Assembly: GCA_003096535.1 (NCBI GenBank)
Contig: QEKJ01000003.1
Location: forward strand, 75,068-139,067
Direction: 5' to 3'
From: Agathobaculum butyriciproducens
Lineage (GTDB): Bacteria > Bacillota > Clostridia > Oscillospirales > Butyricicoccaceae
DNA length: 64,000 nt
Shown here: positions 16,474-25,578 of the stretch, in pieces
Layout: every line of letters begins with the position of its first letter
Numbering within the stretch: position 1 is the first letter of the stretch
Notes under the pieces: generated by a model
Seen by the model: the letters and a program-made list of their open reading frames with translations, nothing else
Told to the model about the DNA's origin: nothing
Databases searched by the model: none
Translations under genes and position numbers: made by a program

Positions 16474-17041
16474 GCCGCAACACCTCCTTTCCCTGTGCGG
16501 CGATCAATGCCGCTTTTTCTTCTATTTCTCCGTATAACAAAATATCCAAAAGGTATTCTGTGTAGCTTATCCTCTGCAACGCTTCCACAAAAAGAGGATG
16601 CCAGATGGCATCCTGCGGCTGTGGGGCGTGTGCTGTTTTCCAATGCTCCAGCAGGCGCAGATAATCGCATAGCACCCGGAAACAATACCGTTCCGTTTCC
16701 TGAAATCTCTGCTCCGCTGATTTTTGTCGGGGCTGTGACCTGTTGTGACGCTTCCTATCTGGCGGCGCATTGCCGGATTTCTCATAGGAAACGCCGAAGT
16801 CCTCCGCAAGCCTGACCGCAGCTTCCCGTTTCCCCAATCCATGCAGCAAAGCGGCAAAGTCGATCACATCCCCGGAAGCCCCGCAGCCGAAGCAGTAAAA
16901 GCGGCTGTCCACTTTCATGCTGGGCGTGCGGTCATTGTGGAATGGACAGCAGACCATGCCGTTTCTCCCCACCCGGATTCCATAGAATGAAGCAGCCTGC
17001 CGAGTGGTAACAGACTGTTTCACCGCTTCAAATACATTCAA
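16301..17041 (-). CDS. CHC2-type primase-like protein
   Basis: 246 residues from a TTG at 17041 with GGAGG 6 nt upstream. Residues 30-65 (MVCCPFHNDRTPSMKV..FYCFGCGASGDVIDF) are the CHC2 zinc-binding domain of DnaG-type primases; the TOPRIM domain is absent. A Gln/Glu-rich second half has a likely coiled coil. Its 3' end overlaps the start of the VirE-like gene by 173 bp in another frame, so the two are translated from one message. Likely makes or helps make primers during replication of the element. Confidence 0.85.
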   Translation of the reverse strand: MNVFEAVKQSVTTRQAASFYGIRVGRNGMVCCPFHNDRTPSMKVDSRFYCFGCGASGDVIDFAALLHGLGKREAAVRLAEDFGVSYEKSGNAPPDRKRHNRSQPRQKSAEQRFQETERYCFRVLCDYLRLLEHWKTAHAPQPQDAIWHPLFVEALQRISYTEYLLDILLYGEIEEKAALIAAQGKEVLRLEQRISELAAGNAGSGQKDDGHNGTGADTGRNPGNIRGDAERRREEQHPKLPDGVPA

Positions 17042-17088
17042 ATGCTCCCTCCATAAAAATACTGGTAGCGGTAAAGCTGCCGATTATA

Positions 17089-18561
17089 TCATAGCTCCAT
17101 CTCATGTTTCTTTCTCTGTACTGCCTGTGGCTGCTCCCTCCGGCGCAGTGCGGTATCTACGGCGTTCTGCACCTGCCGTAGCCGTATGACTTCCTCCCGG
17201 AGTGGCTTGTGCTGCGGAGACAGTTCGGCATACTCTGTTTTTAACTGTGCGTATTCCTGTTTCCATGCTTTCAGGGCAATGGGTTTTCCGTCCAGTTTTT
17301 CTTTCAAAATACGGCGGGCGGCATAAAACAGCCGTAACTCCGCATCGTGGGATGTTTCAAATTTCTCCCTCTGTTTCTTAAACTTGATATTGTTCAATTC
17401 CGTATGAACAGGTTTTAGCCGCTGGTAATTCTCGCCCTCCCGTATCAATTCCTGCAATTCCTTTATCCGGGCAGATTTCTTTTTCATGGAGTCGCTTAAC
17501 GCTTCAAATTCTTCGTTGACAGAGGAAAGACGCTCCTGCAAATCCTCTAATGTGAGCAGCTTGTTTTCCGTCAGATAATTGACGGCTTCGGCAAACTGCT
17601 TTAAGTTTCCGGTTCTGGCTTTATTGCTCCATGCCCCTGCGTTGCGCTGGTTGTAATAAGCGATCAACAGGTCGGCAAGGCTCGGTGTCTGCGGTTTGGA
17701 AAGTTCTTCTTTTACCTCTGCCATCCAGACAAACAGGGCTTTGATCTTCTTCCTCACATCCTGCATGAGCCGGTTGGTGGCTTTAATCCAGCGGTTCAGT
17801 TCCCCTTTCTCGGTGCGGATGCCCTTTGCTTCCATCTGCCGGACATTAGCTCCCTCGTGGACAGTAGGTATCAGGTCAAGCCCCTGCCGCACATAGGAAC
17901 GGTGGTCGATACGCACATCCAGCCCTTTTTCCTCAAATTTTGTATTAACGGCAGCCGCCCACTGCTCCCGCCAGTGTTCCAGCGTTTCCGGCTCATGCCA
18001 GTCTGTTGTATGGACAGCGTTAAACATATAATCGCCGTTTTTATCCCGGATTCGGTTTCCATCTTCATCAAGAAGATATTCCCGACGCTGTTTTTGTCCC
18101 CATGTGCCATCCGGGTTCAAAGGGCGCATGGTTGTCATCACATGAAAATGCGGGTTAGGGATGCCGCCGTCCTCTTTCTCCGGGCTGTGAAAAGCAAGGT
18201 CGGCAATCATGCCTTTTGTCACAAACTGCTCCTGTACGAACTTCCTCGCCAGCTCCATGTTTTCTTCCAGCGTCAATTCATTCTGCATGGCAATATCAAA
18301 GGAATAGGCAAGCTGTGCTTTTGGATGTTTCTCGCAGTTCTCCACAGCATTCCAGAGGGTCGCCCGGTCAAGATATATTTCCGGCGCATGGGGCGGCAGC
18401 ATGATTTCCGAAGCGATCACGCCGCTCTTTTTGGTGTAGTCGCTGACTTCTCCATAGTAGCTGCTGTAAAGACGCTCCCCGGCTCGATAGGCTGCGCTGG
18501 CAATGGCGCTCTGACCGGCGCTGCGCTTGATCTGTGCGATTGAAAAATGATAAAGTGCTAT
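17089..18561 (-). CDS. MobA/MobL-family relaxase, apparent ATA start
   Basis: The family normally starts MAIYHFS; here the matching codons read ALYHFSIAQIKRSAGQSAIASAAYRAGE and are preceded by ATA (18559-18561), just after a TGA, with AGGAG about 25 bp and AAGG 1 bp upstream. The catalytic Tyr (SAAYRAGE, about residue 25) and the metal-binding HFH of GIPNPHFHVM show a MobA/L relaxase that nicks oriT. The C-terminal half is a long coiled coil. The first normal start, GTG 18420, would remove the catalytic Tyr. Either ATA is used poorly or the gene has been silenced by a G-to-A change. 490 residues. Confidence 0.85.
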   Translation of the reverse strand: MALYHFSIAQIKRSAGQSAIASAAYRAGERLYSSYYGEVSDYTKKSGVIASEIMLPPHAPEIYLDRATLWNAVENCEKHPKAQLAYSFDIAMQNELTLEENMELARKFVQEQFVTKGMIADLAFHSPEKEDGGIPNPHFHVMTTMRPLNPDGTWGQKQRREYLLDEDGNRIRDKNGDYMFNAVHTTDWHEPETLEHWREQWAAAVNTKFEEKGLDVRIDHRSYVRQGLDLIPTVHEGANVRQMEAKGIRTEKGELNRWIKATNRLMQDVRKKIKALFVWMAEVKEELSKPQTPSLADLLIAYYNQRNAGAWSNKARTGNLKQFAEAVNYLTENKLLTLEDLQERLSSVNEEFEALSDSMKKKSARIKELQELIREGENYQRLKPVHTELNNIKFKKQREKFETSHDAELRLFYAARRILKEKLDGKPIALKAWKQEYAQLKTEYAELSPQHKPLREEVIRLRQVQNAVDTALRRREQPQAVQRKKHEMEL

Positions 18562-18563
18562 CC

Positions 18564-18881
18564 TTAGTCACCGCCTTTCTCCTGCCCGGAAATACGGGCG
18601 TGGTTCTCTGTGGCAGACCGGATGAAATGCTCCGCCTGCGGCAGATTCAAAATGCTTTCCATGAGGGAATAAAATTCCGCTTCGGATAGCTCCTTTGTCT
18701 GTGGTGCAATGCTCTCAATAGCTGCCCCACGGGTAATCAGCCGGTGCGTCCTCTGTTTCCGGGAACCGCTTTCCAGATACGCCTGCCGGTTTTTCAAACG
18801 CTGCATTTTCCGTTTTTCCTGTTCCAGCAGGACAGTGGTTTTTTCATATTCCTGCTTCAACTGTTCCAAAGATTTTTCCAT
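18564..18881 (-). CDS. DUF3847 mobilization accessory protein
   Basis: 105 residues from ATG 18881. The N-terminus LEQLKQEYEKTTVLLEQEKRKMQRLKNRQAY (in pieces) is a clear coiled coil followed by KQRTHRLITRGAAIESI, the conserved block of DUF3847 proteins that accompany MobA/L relaxases in Firmicutes elements; a MobC-like helper role at oriT is inferred. Its stop lies 2 bp before the relaxase start, so the two are translationally coupled. Confidence 0.75.
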   Translation of the reverse strand: MEKSLEQLKQEYEKTTVLLEQEKRKMQRLKNRQAYLESGSRKQRTHRLITRGAAIESIAPQTKELSEAEFYSLMESILNLPQAEHFIRSATENHARISGQEKGGD

Positions 18882-19124
18882 GTTCTCACATCCTTTGCTG
18901 ATAAGATAAAGAAAGACCATCCGCAGACAGTCCGTGTGTCAGTGCTTCTATAAAACCCGATGAAAAGGGAAAACCGCAGAGCGGATTTCTCTTTGCGGCG
19001 AGTACACAGGGGATAGCCGCTTTAGCGGCGCAAGGGGGTGTAGCCACCTTGTCGGAGCGAAGCGAACGCAGGCCTCGGATTGCTGATTTTATCAGCGGCA
19101 GAGGTAAGCTCCGCAGGACGCACG

Positions 19125-19163
19125 ATACATGGTCTTTAGACTATGTATAGAAGTGCGCCCTTA
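19125..19163. other. oriT: RSF1010-like origin of transfer (oriT)
   Basis: An 11-bp hairpin (ATACATGGTCT / AGACTATGTAT, 19125-19148, one G.T pair) is followed two bases later by AAGTGCGCCCTTA (19151-19163). AAGTGCGCCCT is the nic-region core of the IncQ plasmids RSF1010/R1162, cut by MobA relaxases, and there too an inverted repeat precedes it. Its place upstream of the relaxase operon agrees. Further hairpins occupy 18970-19110. Confidence 0.8.
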
Positions 19164-19167
19164 GTTC

Positions 19168-19371
19168 CTAAGGGATTTTGCCGTTTCCGGCAGTCTTGTC
19201 CTTTTTCTTGGAACGCTTGGAAAGATACTTCGGGCAGTCAACCACAACCGCCCGGAAGCTCTGTTTACATTCGTGCTGGCATTTCCGGCACAGTTCGTTG
19301 TAAGTGATACGGCTGCGGTCATTTAAGAAGAAAGACCATTCCAACCGCCGCTTGTTACTCATTCTTGCCAT
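19168..19371 (-). CDS. Small Cys-rich element protein
   Basis: 67 residues, AAAGGAG before ATG 19371. It contains CRKCQHECKQSF and VDCPKYL, possibly one zinc site, and a very basic tail (KRSKKKDK). Small proteins of this kind lie between oriT and xis in many Tn4451-like elements; function unknown, nucleic-acid binding possible. It reads towards oriT. Confidence 0.65.
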   Translation of the reverse strand: MARMSNKRRLEWSFFLNDRSRITYNELCRKCQHECKQSFRAVVVDCPKYLSKRSKKKDKTAGNGKIP

Positions 19372-19518
19372 AACCGGCTCCTTTCTCCGTTTCTATCTGA
19401 TGTACGCAGATAGGCTGTTTTGATGTAGCGTCTCGGTATCATTTTTAAGTTTTTTTCCCTCTGTATGCCCCTTTGGAAAGTGCGGCAGTATTGCAAGTCA
19501 GGGAATGATACCTCACGC

Positions 19519-19743
19519 TTATTTGTCGCTTCCCGGTACGGTTTCGGAGCCTTTTGCCATCCATTCAAAGAAAGCAATTTTGCTGACCTTGATAAGTCTG
19601 CCCCTGCGGAACGCTGGAAAGCCGGGTGTGTGTACCAGCTCATAGGCGCTCGCTCTTGAAATTCCCATAATCCACTGAATGTCCGCCACATCCAGAACCA
19701 GCGGTAAATCCTCGTAGCTGTTCAATCTCTTTTTATCGTTCAT
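19519..19743 (-). CDS. Excisionase-family HTH protein
   Basis: 74 residues from ATG 19743 (GGGAGG upstream). LVLDVADIQWIMGISRASAYELVHTPGFPAFRRGRLIKVSKIAFFEWM is, in pieces, the MerR-like winged HTH of excisionases: strand, VxDIxxILGIS..AY, FP..R.GR..RV.K..F..W. Such proteins bend DNA at element ends and direct excision. 225 bp separate it from the divergent DUF6076 gene. Confidence 0.85.
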   Translation of the reverse strand: MNDKKRLNSYEDLPLVLDVADIQWIMGISRASAYELVHTPGFPAFRRGRLIKVSKIAFFEWMAKGSETVPGSDK

Positions 19744-19898
19744 TCTGTTCCTCCCATAAATCAAATAGGTTAAAATGCTTCCTGTTGCCGTTCTCCCCAA
19801 AAGCCGTTTTCCTGCCCCATTCCTGCGGTGTTTCCCTGCATTGGTGCGCCGAATGCGTCACTTCTCCTGCCGGTCATATCCCTTTTGGACGGTCATTC

Positions 19899-19987
19899 AC
19901 TTGTCAAGGTACTGTGCGGTACGAAATTACCAACCGCAATCATCATAGCGTACTATCCTTGACAAAACAATGATTCTGCGATACCAT
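19899..19987 (+). promoter_or_regulatory. Promoter of the DUF6076 gene with flanking inverted repeat
   Basis: TTGACA (19959-19964), 17 bp, TACCAT (19982-19987). TTGTCAAGG (about 19900) and CCTTGACAA (19957-19965) form an inverted repeat around the region, a possible operator. Because the -10 overlaps the ATG at 19986, that ATG cannot be the translation start; 20046 is used instead. Confidence 0.5.
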
Positions 19988-20045
19988 GAGTGTAACGGAT
20001 ATAACTGAATTATATAATTACCATAAACAAAGGCAGGGGATAGGG

Positions 20046-21086
20046 ATGGAGAATCAGTTTATACGGCATGAGCCATGTTTTGAGAGGATTTTGTTTGTCC
20101 TGACGCTGGACAGGAAGAAAATGAAAGAGCGGATTTTGATTGGGGAAGAACAGCAGATCCGCTTCCGTCTGAACGGGAGCCAAAACGCAGAGGTGCTTTG
20201 TGATATGACACGCCCACTGGGAACTTTTTTGATAAACTTTGAGCGTGACACGGACAGAGACTGGAACTTATACGGGCTTTCTCCGCTGCGGCAAGCTCTC
20301 CACTCCAACCGATGGAAACAGCCGGAGCTGGAGCAGGCGGCAAGCGAATTTCTTTGGGAGAAATATCTTAGCAACGACCCTCTGAAAATGTATGTGGCGT
20401 TCCGTATCTGGAACAGCTATCTGCTTGCCAGAGAACCCCGTGACCGTAACGCTGCCTGTGACCGCTTCATGGATAAAATGAGCAGACTGACCGGGGTATT
20501 CCAAAACGAAACCATGAGCTTTGACAGGGAGACAGGAAAACCGAAACAATTTCAAGCTGGCAGCCTTTATTTCAAAGGCGCACCGTCAGAAGATACCCGG
20601 CTTGACCTCTGGTTCCCGGACAACCGGCGCACAGAAGAATGTGTGTCTGCCTATGCGTCCCTCTACCCGTTGATTACCTATTATCTGAACAGGCTGAATG
20701 ACTGGGGGCTTTGCTTCCGGCGGTGCAAGGTCTGTGGAAAATATTTTCTGGCAAAGAGCCAGCGGTATGAGCTGTGCAGCGACAAGTGCCGAAAAGCACA
20801 GGCGCTTCAAAACAAGCGGGAATTTGACGAGAGGGCAAGAGAAAATAACTATGACCTGCTTTATAAAAATGAATGCCAGAACTGGCGCAACAAAATAAAC
20901 CGGGTAAAAAATACCGCAGGCTTTCCGGCTGACCGTCTGGAAAAAATACAGGCTTCCTTTTCCGACTTTAAGAAAGAAGCCTTACAGAGAAAAAAGGCTG
21001 TAAAAACAGGAACGGCCAGCCCGAAAGAATTTACGGACTGGCTGTATCAGCAGAGTAATGTAATTGTTGAGCTGACCGAGATATGA
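20046..21086 (+). CDS. DUF6076-type zinc-finger protein
   Basis: 346 residues from ATG 20046 (AGGGG upstream). The C-terminal third has CKVCGKYFLAKSQRYELCS and DKCRKAQ, a Cys4 zinc ribbon of the kind found in CGNR/DUF6076 proteins carried by clostridial mobile elements; a stretch of charged helices follows. It is the only plus-strand gene of the element. Role unknown; a transcription regulator of the element is plausible because of the zinc ribbon and its divergent place opposite xis. Confidence 0.65.
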   Translation: MENQFIRHEPCFERILFVLTLDRKKMKERILIGEEQQIRFRLNGSQNAEVLCDMTRPLGTFLINFERDTDRDWNLYGLSPLRQALHSNRWKQPELEQAASEFLWEKYLSNDPLKMYVAFRIWNSYLLAREPRDRNAACDRFMDKMSRLTGVFQNETMSFDRETGKPKQFQAGSLYFKGAPSEDTRLDLWFPDNRRTEECVSAYASLYPLITYYLNRLNDWGLCFRRCKVCGKYFLAKSQRYELCSDKCRKAQALQNKREFDERARENNYDLLYKNECQNWRNKINRVKNTAGFPADRLEKIQASFSDFKKEALQRKKAVKTGTASPKEFTDWLYQQSNVIVELTEI

Positions 21087-21310
21087 AAAACTTTCTATCG
21101 TCAATTTCGCATTATTGCAATAACAGATTGCTTCTTCCATGAATGGTAATATTATCATCAAACTTTTGGAAGAACTATAAATGTCCGAGGTGCCTTTGAT
21201 TTCGACAAAAAAACAGGCTGAATTGTTACAAAGCTCGGACATTTCAAAAATTTTTTGAGAAATGGCGAAAAAAGCGGGGCAGCACACGCCGCCCCGCCGA
21301 TCCCATACGG

Positions 21311-23689
21311 TTATTCCATCGCCCGCATTTGTTCGATCAGGGATTGCTTTTTCTGTCTGCGGATTGTCCATACAGACAAGATCAGTTCCATTCCGAACAA
21401 TACCAGAATGAACAGTCCCATTTCCAAAACCGGGAATTTGTAAGGCACTACATTTCCGGCAAAAGCTCCTATACTCATTTTTCTGCAAGCAAAGATGGAA
21501 GCCGGAAGCCCAACGATCAGCGTCGCCAATGTTGCAAAGAGCGCATAGCACAGCCCCTCACAGATGTTCATTTCACATAGCTGTTTTTGTGTTAGGCCGA
21601 TAGAACGCAGAATACTGTTTTCCTGCTTTCGGGCTATCTGGTTAGAGAGTGTCGTATTGATAAGGTTGATAACGCCAAAGAGAAATACCAACCATGAAAG
21701 TATCTCCATACTGCCAAACGCAAAAGAATTTGTCATTTCTTCATATTCAATCACTGTATTGATTTCATCTAAGGCAATATTACTATGGCTGGCAACAATA
21801 TTTTTCAATTCAGCTCCCACATAGTCCGTTTTTTTCGGATCGTTTACAATGCTCCATGAATAGTCGAAAGAAGCGATTTCCGGGTGCAGTTCATGGAACA
21901 ATGCTTCTGGTGCGAAAAAGAGTACTCCATCGAGGGCCAGTTTTCCATGCCCGGAAGGCGTCTTGTTGGAATCAAACAATCCTGATACAGTGACGGAAAC
22001 AGGCGGTTGCCCCTCTCCAAAATAAAAGTCAACTGTTGAACCAACACCCATATCCTCATTCTGCTTTAGCACATTATAGTCAATTACAATACTACGGGAA
22101 TCTTTTGGCATCGTTCCTGCTGTCAGAGCCGCTTCAACTGTTGCATAATTCTGGTCGGTCAGCATATCACACATACCACCGCTTTGGTAAATGTCCGTCT
22201 TAAGGGTTGCATAGAGAGATTGTCTGCTTGGAATTATATCTGTAACACCATCAATAGATAAGATTTCCTGTTTTAATTCTTCATTCAACGGATTTCCCGC
22301 TGCCATAACCTTTTCTTCTGTCATTTCAGAATCCAAATAAATTTTATAGTCGCCGTCCGGGAAAAACCGTCTTGCAAGCGCCTCTGGAGAACGCAGCAAA
22401 ACAATGGAGGATACCACAAGCAGAATAATTCCGCCCAAACTCAATGAGGCTACAATAGCAACGGTCTTTTTTCGGTCACGCTTAAAATTCGCAATTCCCA
22501 TTGAAACAGGATTGAGCTTGATATTCTTTTTTCGGCTTCGGATGTCCTTTTGTGCCGGGGTAAAACGGACGGCTTCAATCGGGGAAATCCCTGCCGCAAT
22601 TTTTATCGGCTTACGGATGGAAACAGATACCATGATCCAACTGCTTATGAGTGTCAAAATAATCGTTGCCACATAGGAAACAGCATTAAATCCCTTGGGA
22701 AACAAAAGAAAACCGCCGCATACACCCAGCACTGTACCAATCAAAATCCCGATACTGCCGAGTTTACGCCCCTCCCGCTTTACAATCCGCTTGATTTGCT
22801 TTGGCGTTGCACCAATCGTCCGAAGCTGCCCGTAGCTCTTGATTTTGTCATTGATGGAGATACGGAAGATACTCTGGATCACAATATAGCCGCCGATCAG
22901 AACAATGGTAATCACGCCAGCCATCAGTGCAAAATCAAAGGATTTAGAAGCATAGGCAAAATACTTGCTGTTCATTTTGGGCATAGGAAGCTGATATTCC
23001 TCCGCAATCTCCCTGCAATAAGAGGTCATCAGTTCTTCGCCCAACTGGTCGCTGTTTTTGAAATGGACATAGGCGCGATAGCCAGTCGGGTCAAACCCTT
23101 TCCATCCTGTCAGGGCAGCGTTGGAAAGAATGATAGCGCAGGTATTCGCTTCTTTTTCATTTACGCTGTCCATAATGCCGGTAACGACATAATCACCATG
23201 AAAACTCTCTGTATCTAAGGTCACAGTGTCCCCGATCTTGGCATTGTTTCCATAGGTGGAAAGAAAGTATTCGCTTACAACAACTTCATTTGCTTTTTCA
23301 GGAACCCGGCCCTCTAACAACTCCATCTGCGCCTTGGTAATCTCCATCATTTGCGCGTCGCAATACACATAAGACGCATGATAGCCCTGTTCTGAAAGCT
23401 CCTCACCCAGCATATAGTAGCCGCCTACGCGCTCAAACTCCGGCAGTCCTTTCAGGATTTCAATGTCGTTTTCCTCTACGCCCAGCCAGACCGCCTCATA
23501 AGTATCGACAACCTGATTGCGCTGCATTTGTGTCAGGGAGGTAGACACAATTCCCGTAAAGCAGATCAGAAATGCCGCCAGCGCAACGGCAATCACCACC
23601 ATCAGATTCCGGCGCTTCTCGCTTTGCAAACTTTTCTTTGCCAGCTTCTTTGTAATGGCGCTGGTATCATTCTCAAAAGGCCATGTCAT
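21311..23689 (-). CDS. ABC transporter permease (FtsX/BceB-like)
   Basis: 792 residues, GGAGGT before ATG 23689. One N-terminal helix (NLMVVIAVALAAFLICFTGIV), a ~200-residue outside domain, three helices (about 265-375), a fourth (~430), another outside domain, and three C-terminal helices: the duplicated FtsX arrangement of macrolide- and peptide-type exporters. It follows the ATPase gene by 14 bp. With the TCS upstream it forms a typical Firmicutes detoxification module, probably against a cell-wall-active peptide. Cargo of the element. Confidence 0.9.
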   Translation of the reverse strand: MTWPFENDTSAITKKLAKKSLQSEKRRNLMVVIAVALAAFLICFTGIVSTSLTQMQRNQVVDTYEAVWLGVEENDIEILKGLPEFERVGGYYMLGEELSEQGYHASYVYCDAQMMEITKAQMELLEGRVPEKANEVVVSEYFLSTYGNNAKIGDTVTLDTESFHGDYVVTGIMDSVNEKEANTCAIILSNAALTGWKGFDPTGYRAYVHFKNSDQLGEELMTSYCREIAEEYQLPMPKMNSKYFAYASKSFDFALMAGVITIVLIGGYIVIQSIFRISINDKIKSYGQLRTIGATPKQIKRIVKREGRKLGSIGILIGTVLGVCGGFLLFPKGFNAVSYVATIILTLISSWIMVSVSIRKPIKIAAGISPIEAVRFTPAQKDIRSRKKNIKLNPVSMGIANFKRDRKKTVAIVASLSLGGIILLVVSSIVLLRSPEALARRFFPDGDYKIYLDSEMTEEKVMAAGNPLNEELKQEILSIDGVTDIIPSRQSLYATLKTDIYQSGGMCDMLTDQNYATVEAALTAGTMPKDSRSIVIDYNVLKQNEDMGVGSTVDFYFGEGQPPVSVTVSGLFDSNKTPSGHGKLALDGVLFFAPEALFHELHPEIASFDYSWSIVNDPKKTDYVGAELKNIVASHSNIALDEINTVIEYEEMTNSFAFGSMEILSWLVFLFGVINLINTTLSNQIARKQENSILRSIGLTQKQLCEMNICEGLCYALFATLATLIVGLPASIFACRKMSIGAFAGNVVPYKFPVLEMGLFILVLFGMELILSVWTIRRQKKQSLIEQMRAME

Positions 23690-23703
23690 AGCCTGCCACC
23701 TCC

Positions 23704-24369
23704 TTACTCCACAATCTTGCCGTCCTCAATGCGGACAATCCGATCTGCAAGGCGGGCAATGTCGTCATTGTGCGTAATCATCACAACAGTTTGCCGGAAC
23801 TCTGCACTGGTGCGCTTGATAAGCCCCAGCACCTCGGCGCTGGTCTTGCTGTCAAGGTTGCCGGTCGGCTCGTCGGCCAGCACAATAGCCGGTTTGGTAA
23901 TCAAGGCGCGGGCGATAGCCACACGCTGCTGCTGTCCGCCGGAAAGATTGTTCGGCATATTTTTCAGTTTATCTTCCAGCCCCAGCAGATGAACGATCTC
24001 GTCCAAAAACTTCTGATCCACCGTGTCCCCGTCCAGCTCCACCGGCAGGACGATGTTCTCATACACATTCAGGATGGGAACAAGGTTATAGTTCTGAAAG
24101 ATAAAGCCGATGTTGCGGCGGCGGAAGATAGTAAGCTGTTCATCGTTCATTTTCGACAGTTCTTTGTCCCGGACAATCACATTGCCGGAAGTGGGTGTGT
24201 CCAGCCCTCCCATCATGTGAAGTAAGGTGGATTTGCCGCTGCCAGATGTTCCCACAATAGCCACAAACTCGCCGTCCTCCACGGAGAAGTTCACACCGTC
24301 AAGGGCGTGGGTAATGTTCGGCTTTGTGCCATAATACTTTTTCAGGTCGATAGTCTGTAAAACGCTCAT
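23704..24369 (-). CDS. ABC transporter ATP-binding protein (MacB/BceA-like)
   Basis: 221 residues from ATG 24369 (AAAGGAG). Walker A GTSGSGKST (about residue 40), Q-loop FQNYNLVPILNVYENI, signature LSGGQQQRVAIARAL, Walker B IVLADEPTGNLD and H-loop MITHN are all intact. It drives the FtsX-type permease encoded next. A promoter with an operator box (24412-24444) lies just upstream, so the pair is likely switched on by the response regulator. Confidence 0.95.
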   Translation of the reverse strand: MSVLQTIDLKKYYGTKPNITHALDGVNFSVEDGEFVAIVGTSGSGKSTLLHMMGGLDTPTSGNVIVRDKELSKMNDEQLTIFRRRNIGFIFQNYNLVPILNVYENIVLPVELDGDTVDQKFLDEIVHLLGLEDKLKNMPNNLSGGQQQRVAIARALITKPAIVLADEPTGNLDSKTSAEVLGLIKRTSAEFRQTVVMITHNDDIARLADRIVRIEDGKIVE

Positions 24370-24411
24370 ATTCAAAACTCCTTTCAAGGCTTCCTGCCTG
24401 TTGATAAGGGT

Positions 24412-24444
24412 ATTATAAAACCCAAATGTCCGCGAAATGTTACA
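24412..24444 (-). promoter_or_regulatory. Transporter promoter with response-regulator box
   Basis: On the minus strand -10 TATAAT is at 24412-24417. Nine bases upstream, 24427-24444 reads (plus strand) TGTCCGCGAAATGTTACA, nearly the same as the box at the regulator's own promoter, at the same distance from the -10. It covers the -35 region, as for OmpR-type activators. Confidence 0.75.
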
Positions 24445-24546
24445 GCGGCCAAAAAATTTCATTGAAAATCGGGGTGAAATGTTACAACGCTCGGACATTT
24501 CAAAAAAATTTACGGCGGGCAGCCGGGAATGGCCGTCCGCCGCGTT

Positions 24547-25578
24547 CTATTTTGTAGGCAGCATAATGGAAAATTCCGAACCCTTGCCCGGCTCCGAAAC
24601 CACTTTGATATAGCCGCCCTGTCGCGTTACGATCTCGCGGGCCAGATACAGGCCAATGCCCACGCCCTGCTGTTCGTGTACTTCTTCCTCACGATAGAAG
24701 CGCCGGAAGATGGCAGCCTGATTGCTTTCGGAAATGCCCTTGCCGGTGTCGGTCACTTTGATCTCCACATACATTTCCCACAGCACCACCGACACAGCGA
24801 TTTTCCCTCCCGCCGGGGTGTACTTCACCGCATTGTCCAGCAGGTTAAAGAGGGCTTCGGATGTCCACTTGCTGTCATGGGAAACGGTCAAATCCTCCGG
24901 GCAGTCCACAGACACGGCGATTTCCTTTTTCTCCGCTGCATACACGATCCCACTCATGGCCTGCGCCACGGTATCAAAGAGGCGACCCGGTTTCTTGTCC
25001 AACTGGATCACGCCTGTTTCCAGACGGGAGGTTTTCACAAGGGCCTGAAAGAGAAAGTCCAGCTTATCCGTCTGGCTGCGGATTCCCCGGATAAAGTCGG
25101 TGCGCTCCGCCTCGGTCATAGGCTTTTCCAGCAGGGTGTCCGTCGCCATTTTCAGATTGCTTACCGGCGTTTTCACTTGATGGGAAATATCCGATACAAG
25201 GGTCTGCAACTCCTGCCGTTCCTCGTCCACCCGGCGGCGGTTCTCCTGCATGATCTGGTAAAGCCTTGCCAACCGGTGTCCGATTCTGGCAAGCTGGGTT
25301 TCGCTGTCCTCTGGCCGCTGGGGTGCTTCATTTCCGGCGATCATGTGGTCTAAAGTCTGGCACAGGTTAGCGGTAAACTGCGACAGCCGCTTTCCAAACG
25401 CCTGCGTCAGTACAAAAATCCCCACAAGGGCGCACAGTAGCAGCGCCCCGCCAGTCAGCAGCACCGCCGTCTGTTTTGTCACAAGAAACAGGGCTATGGT
25501 GATCCCGGACATGGAAAGGACAAGTCCTATTGCCACCCGGCTAAACAGCCGCTTTACCGATAGGTTTTGAAACTTCAT
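24547..25578 (-). CDS. Sensor histidine kinase (BceS-like)
   Basis: 343 residues from ATG 25578. Two N-terminal helices (about 14-32 and 37-55) are joined by almost no loop, so there is no outside sensor domain; such kinases sense through their ABC transporter. HAMP-like linker, H-box SDISHQVKTPVSNL (phospho-His), N-box LLDNAVKYTP, G-boxes DTGKGI and GVGIGLYLA are intact. The start codon overlaps the regulator's stop (ATGA). Confidence 0.93.
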   Translation of the reverse strand: MKFQNLSVKRLFSRVAIGLVLSMSGITIALFLVTKQTAVLLTGGALLLCALVGIFVLTQAFGKRLSQFTANLCQTLDHMIAGNEAPQRPEDSETQLARIGHRLARLYQIMQENRRRVDEERQELQTLVSDISHQVKTPVSNLKMATDTLLEKPMTEAERTDFIRGIRSQTDKLDFLFQALVKTSRLETGVIQLDKKPGRLFDTVAQAMSGIVYAAEKKEIAVSVDCPEDLTVSHDSKWTSEALFNLLDNAVKYTPAGGKIAVSVVLWEMYVEIKVTDTGKGISESNQAAIFRRFYREEEVHEQQGVGIGLYLAREIVTRQGGYIKVVSEPGKGSEFSIMLPTK

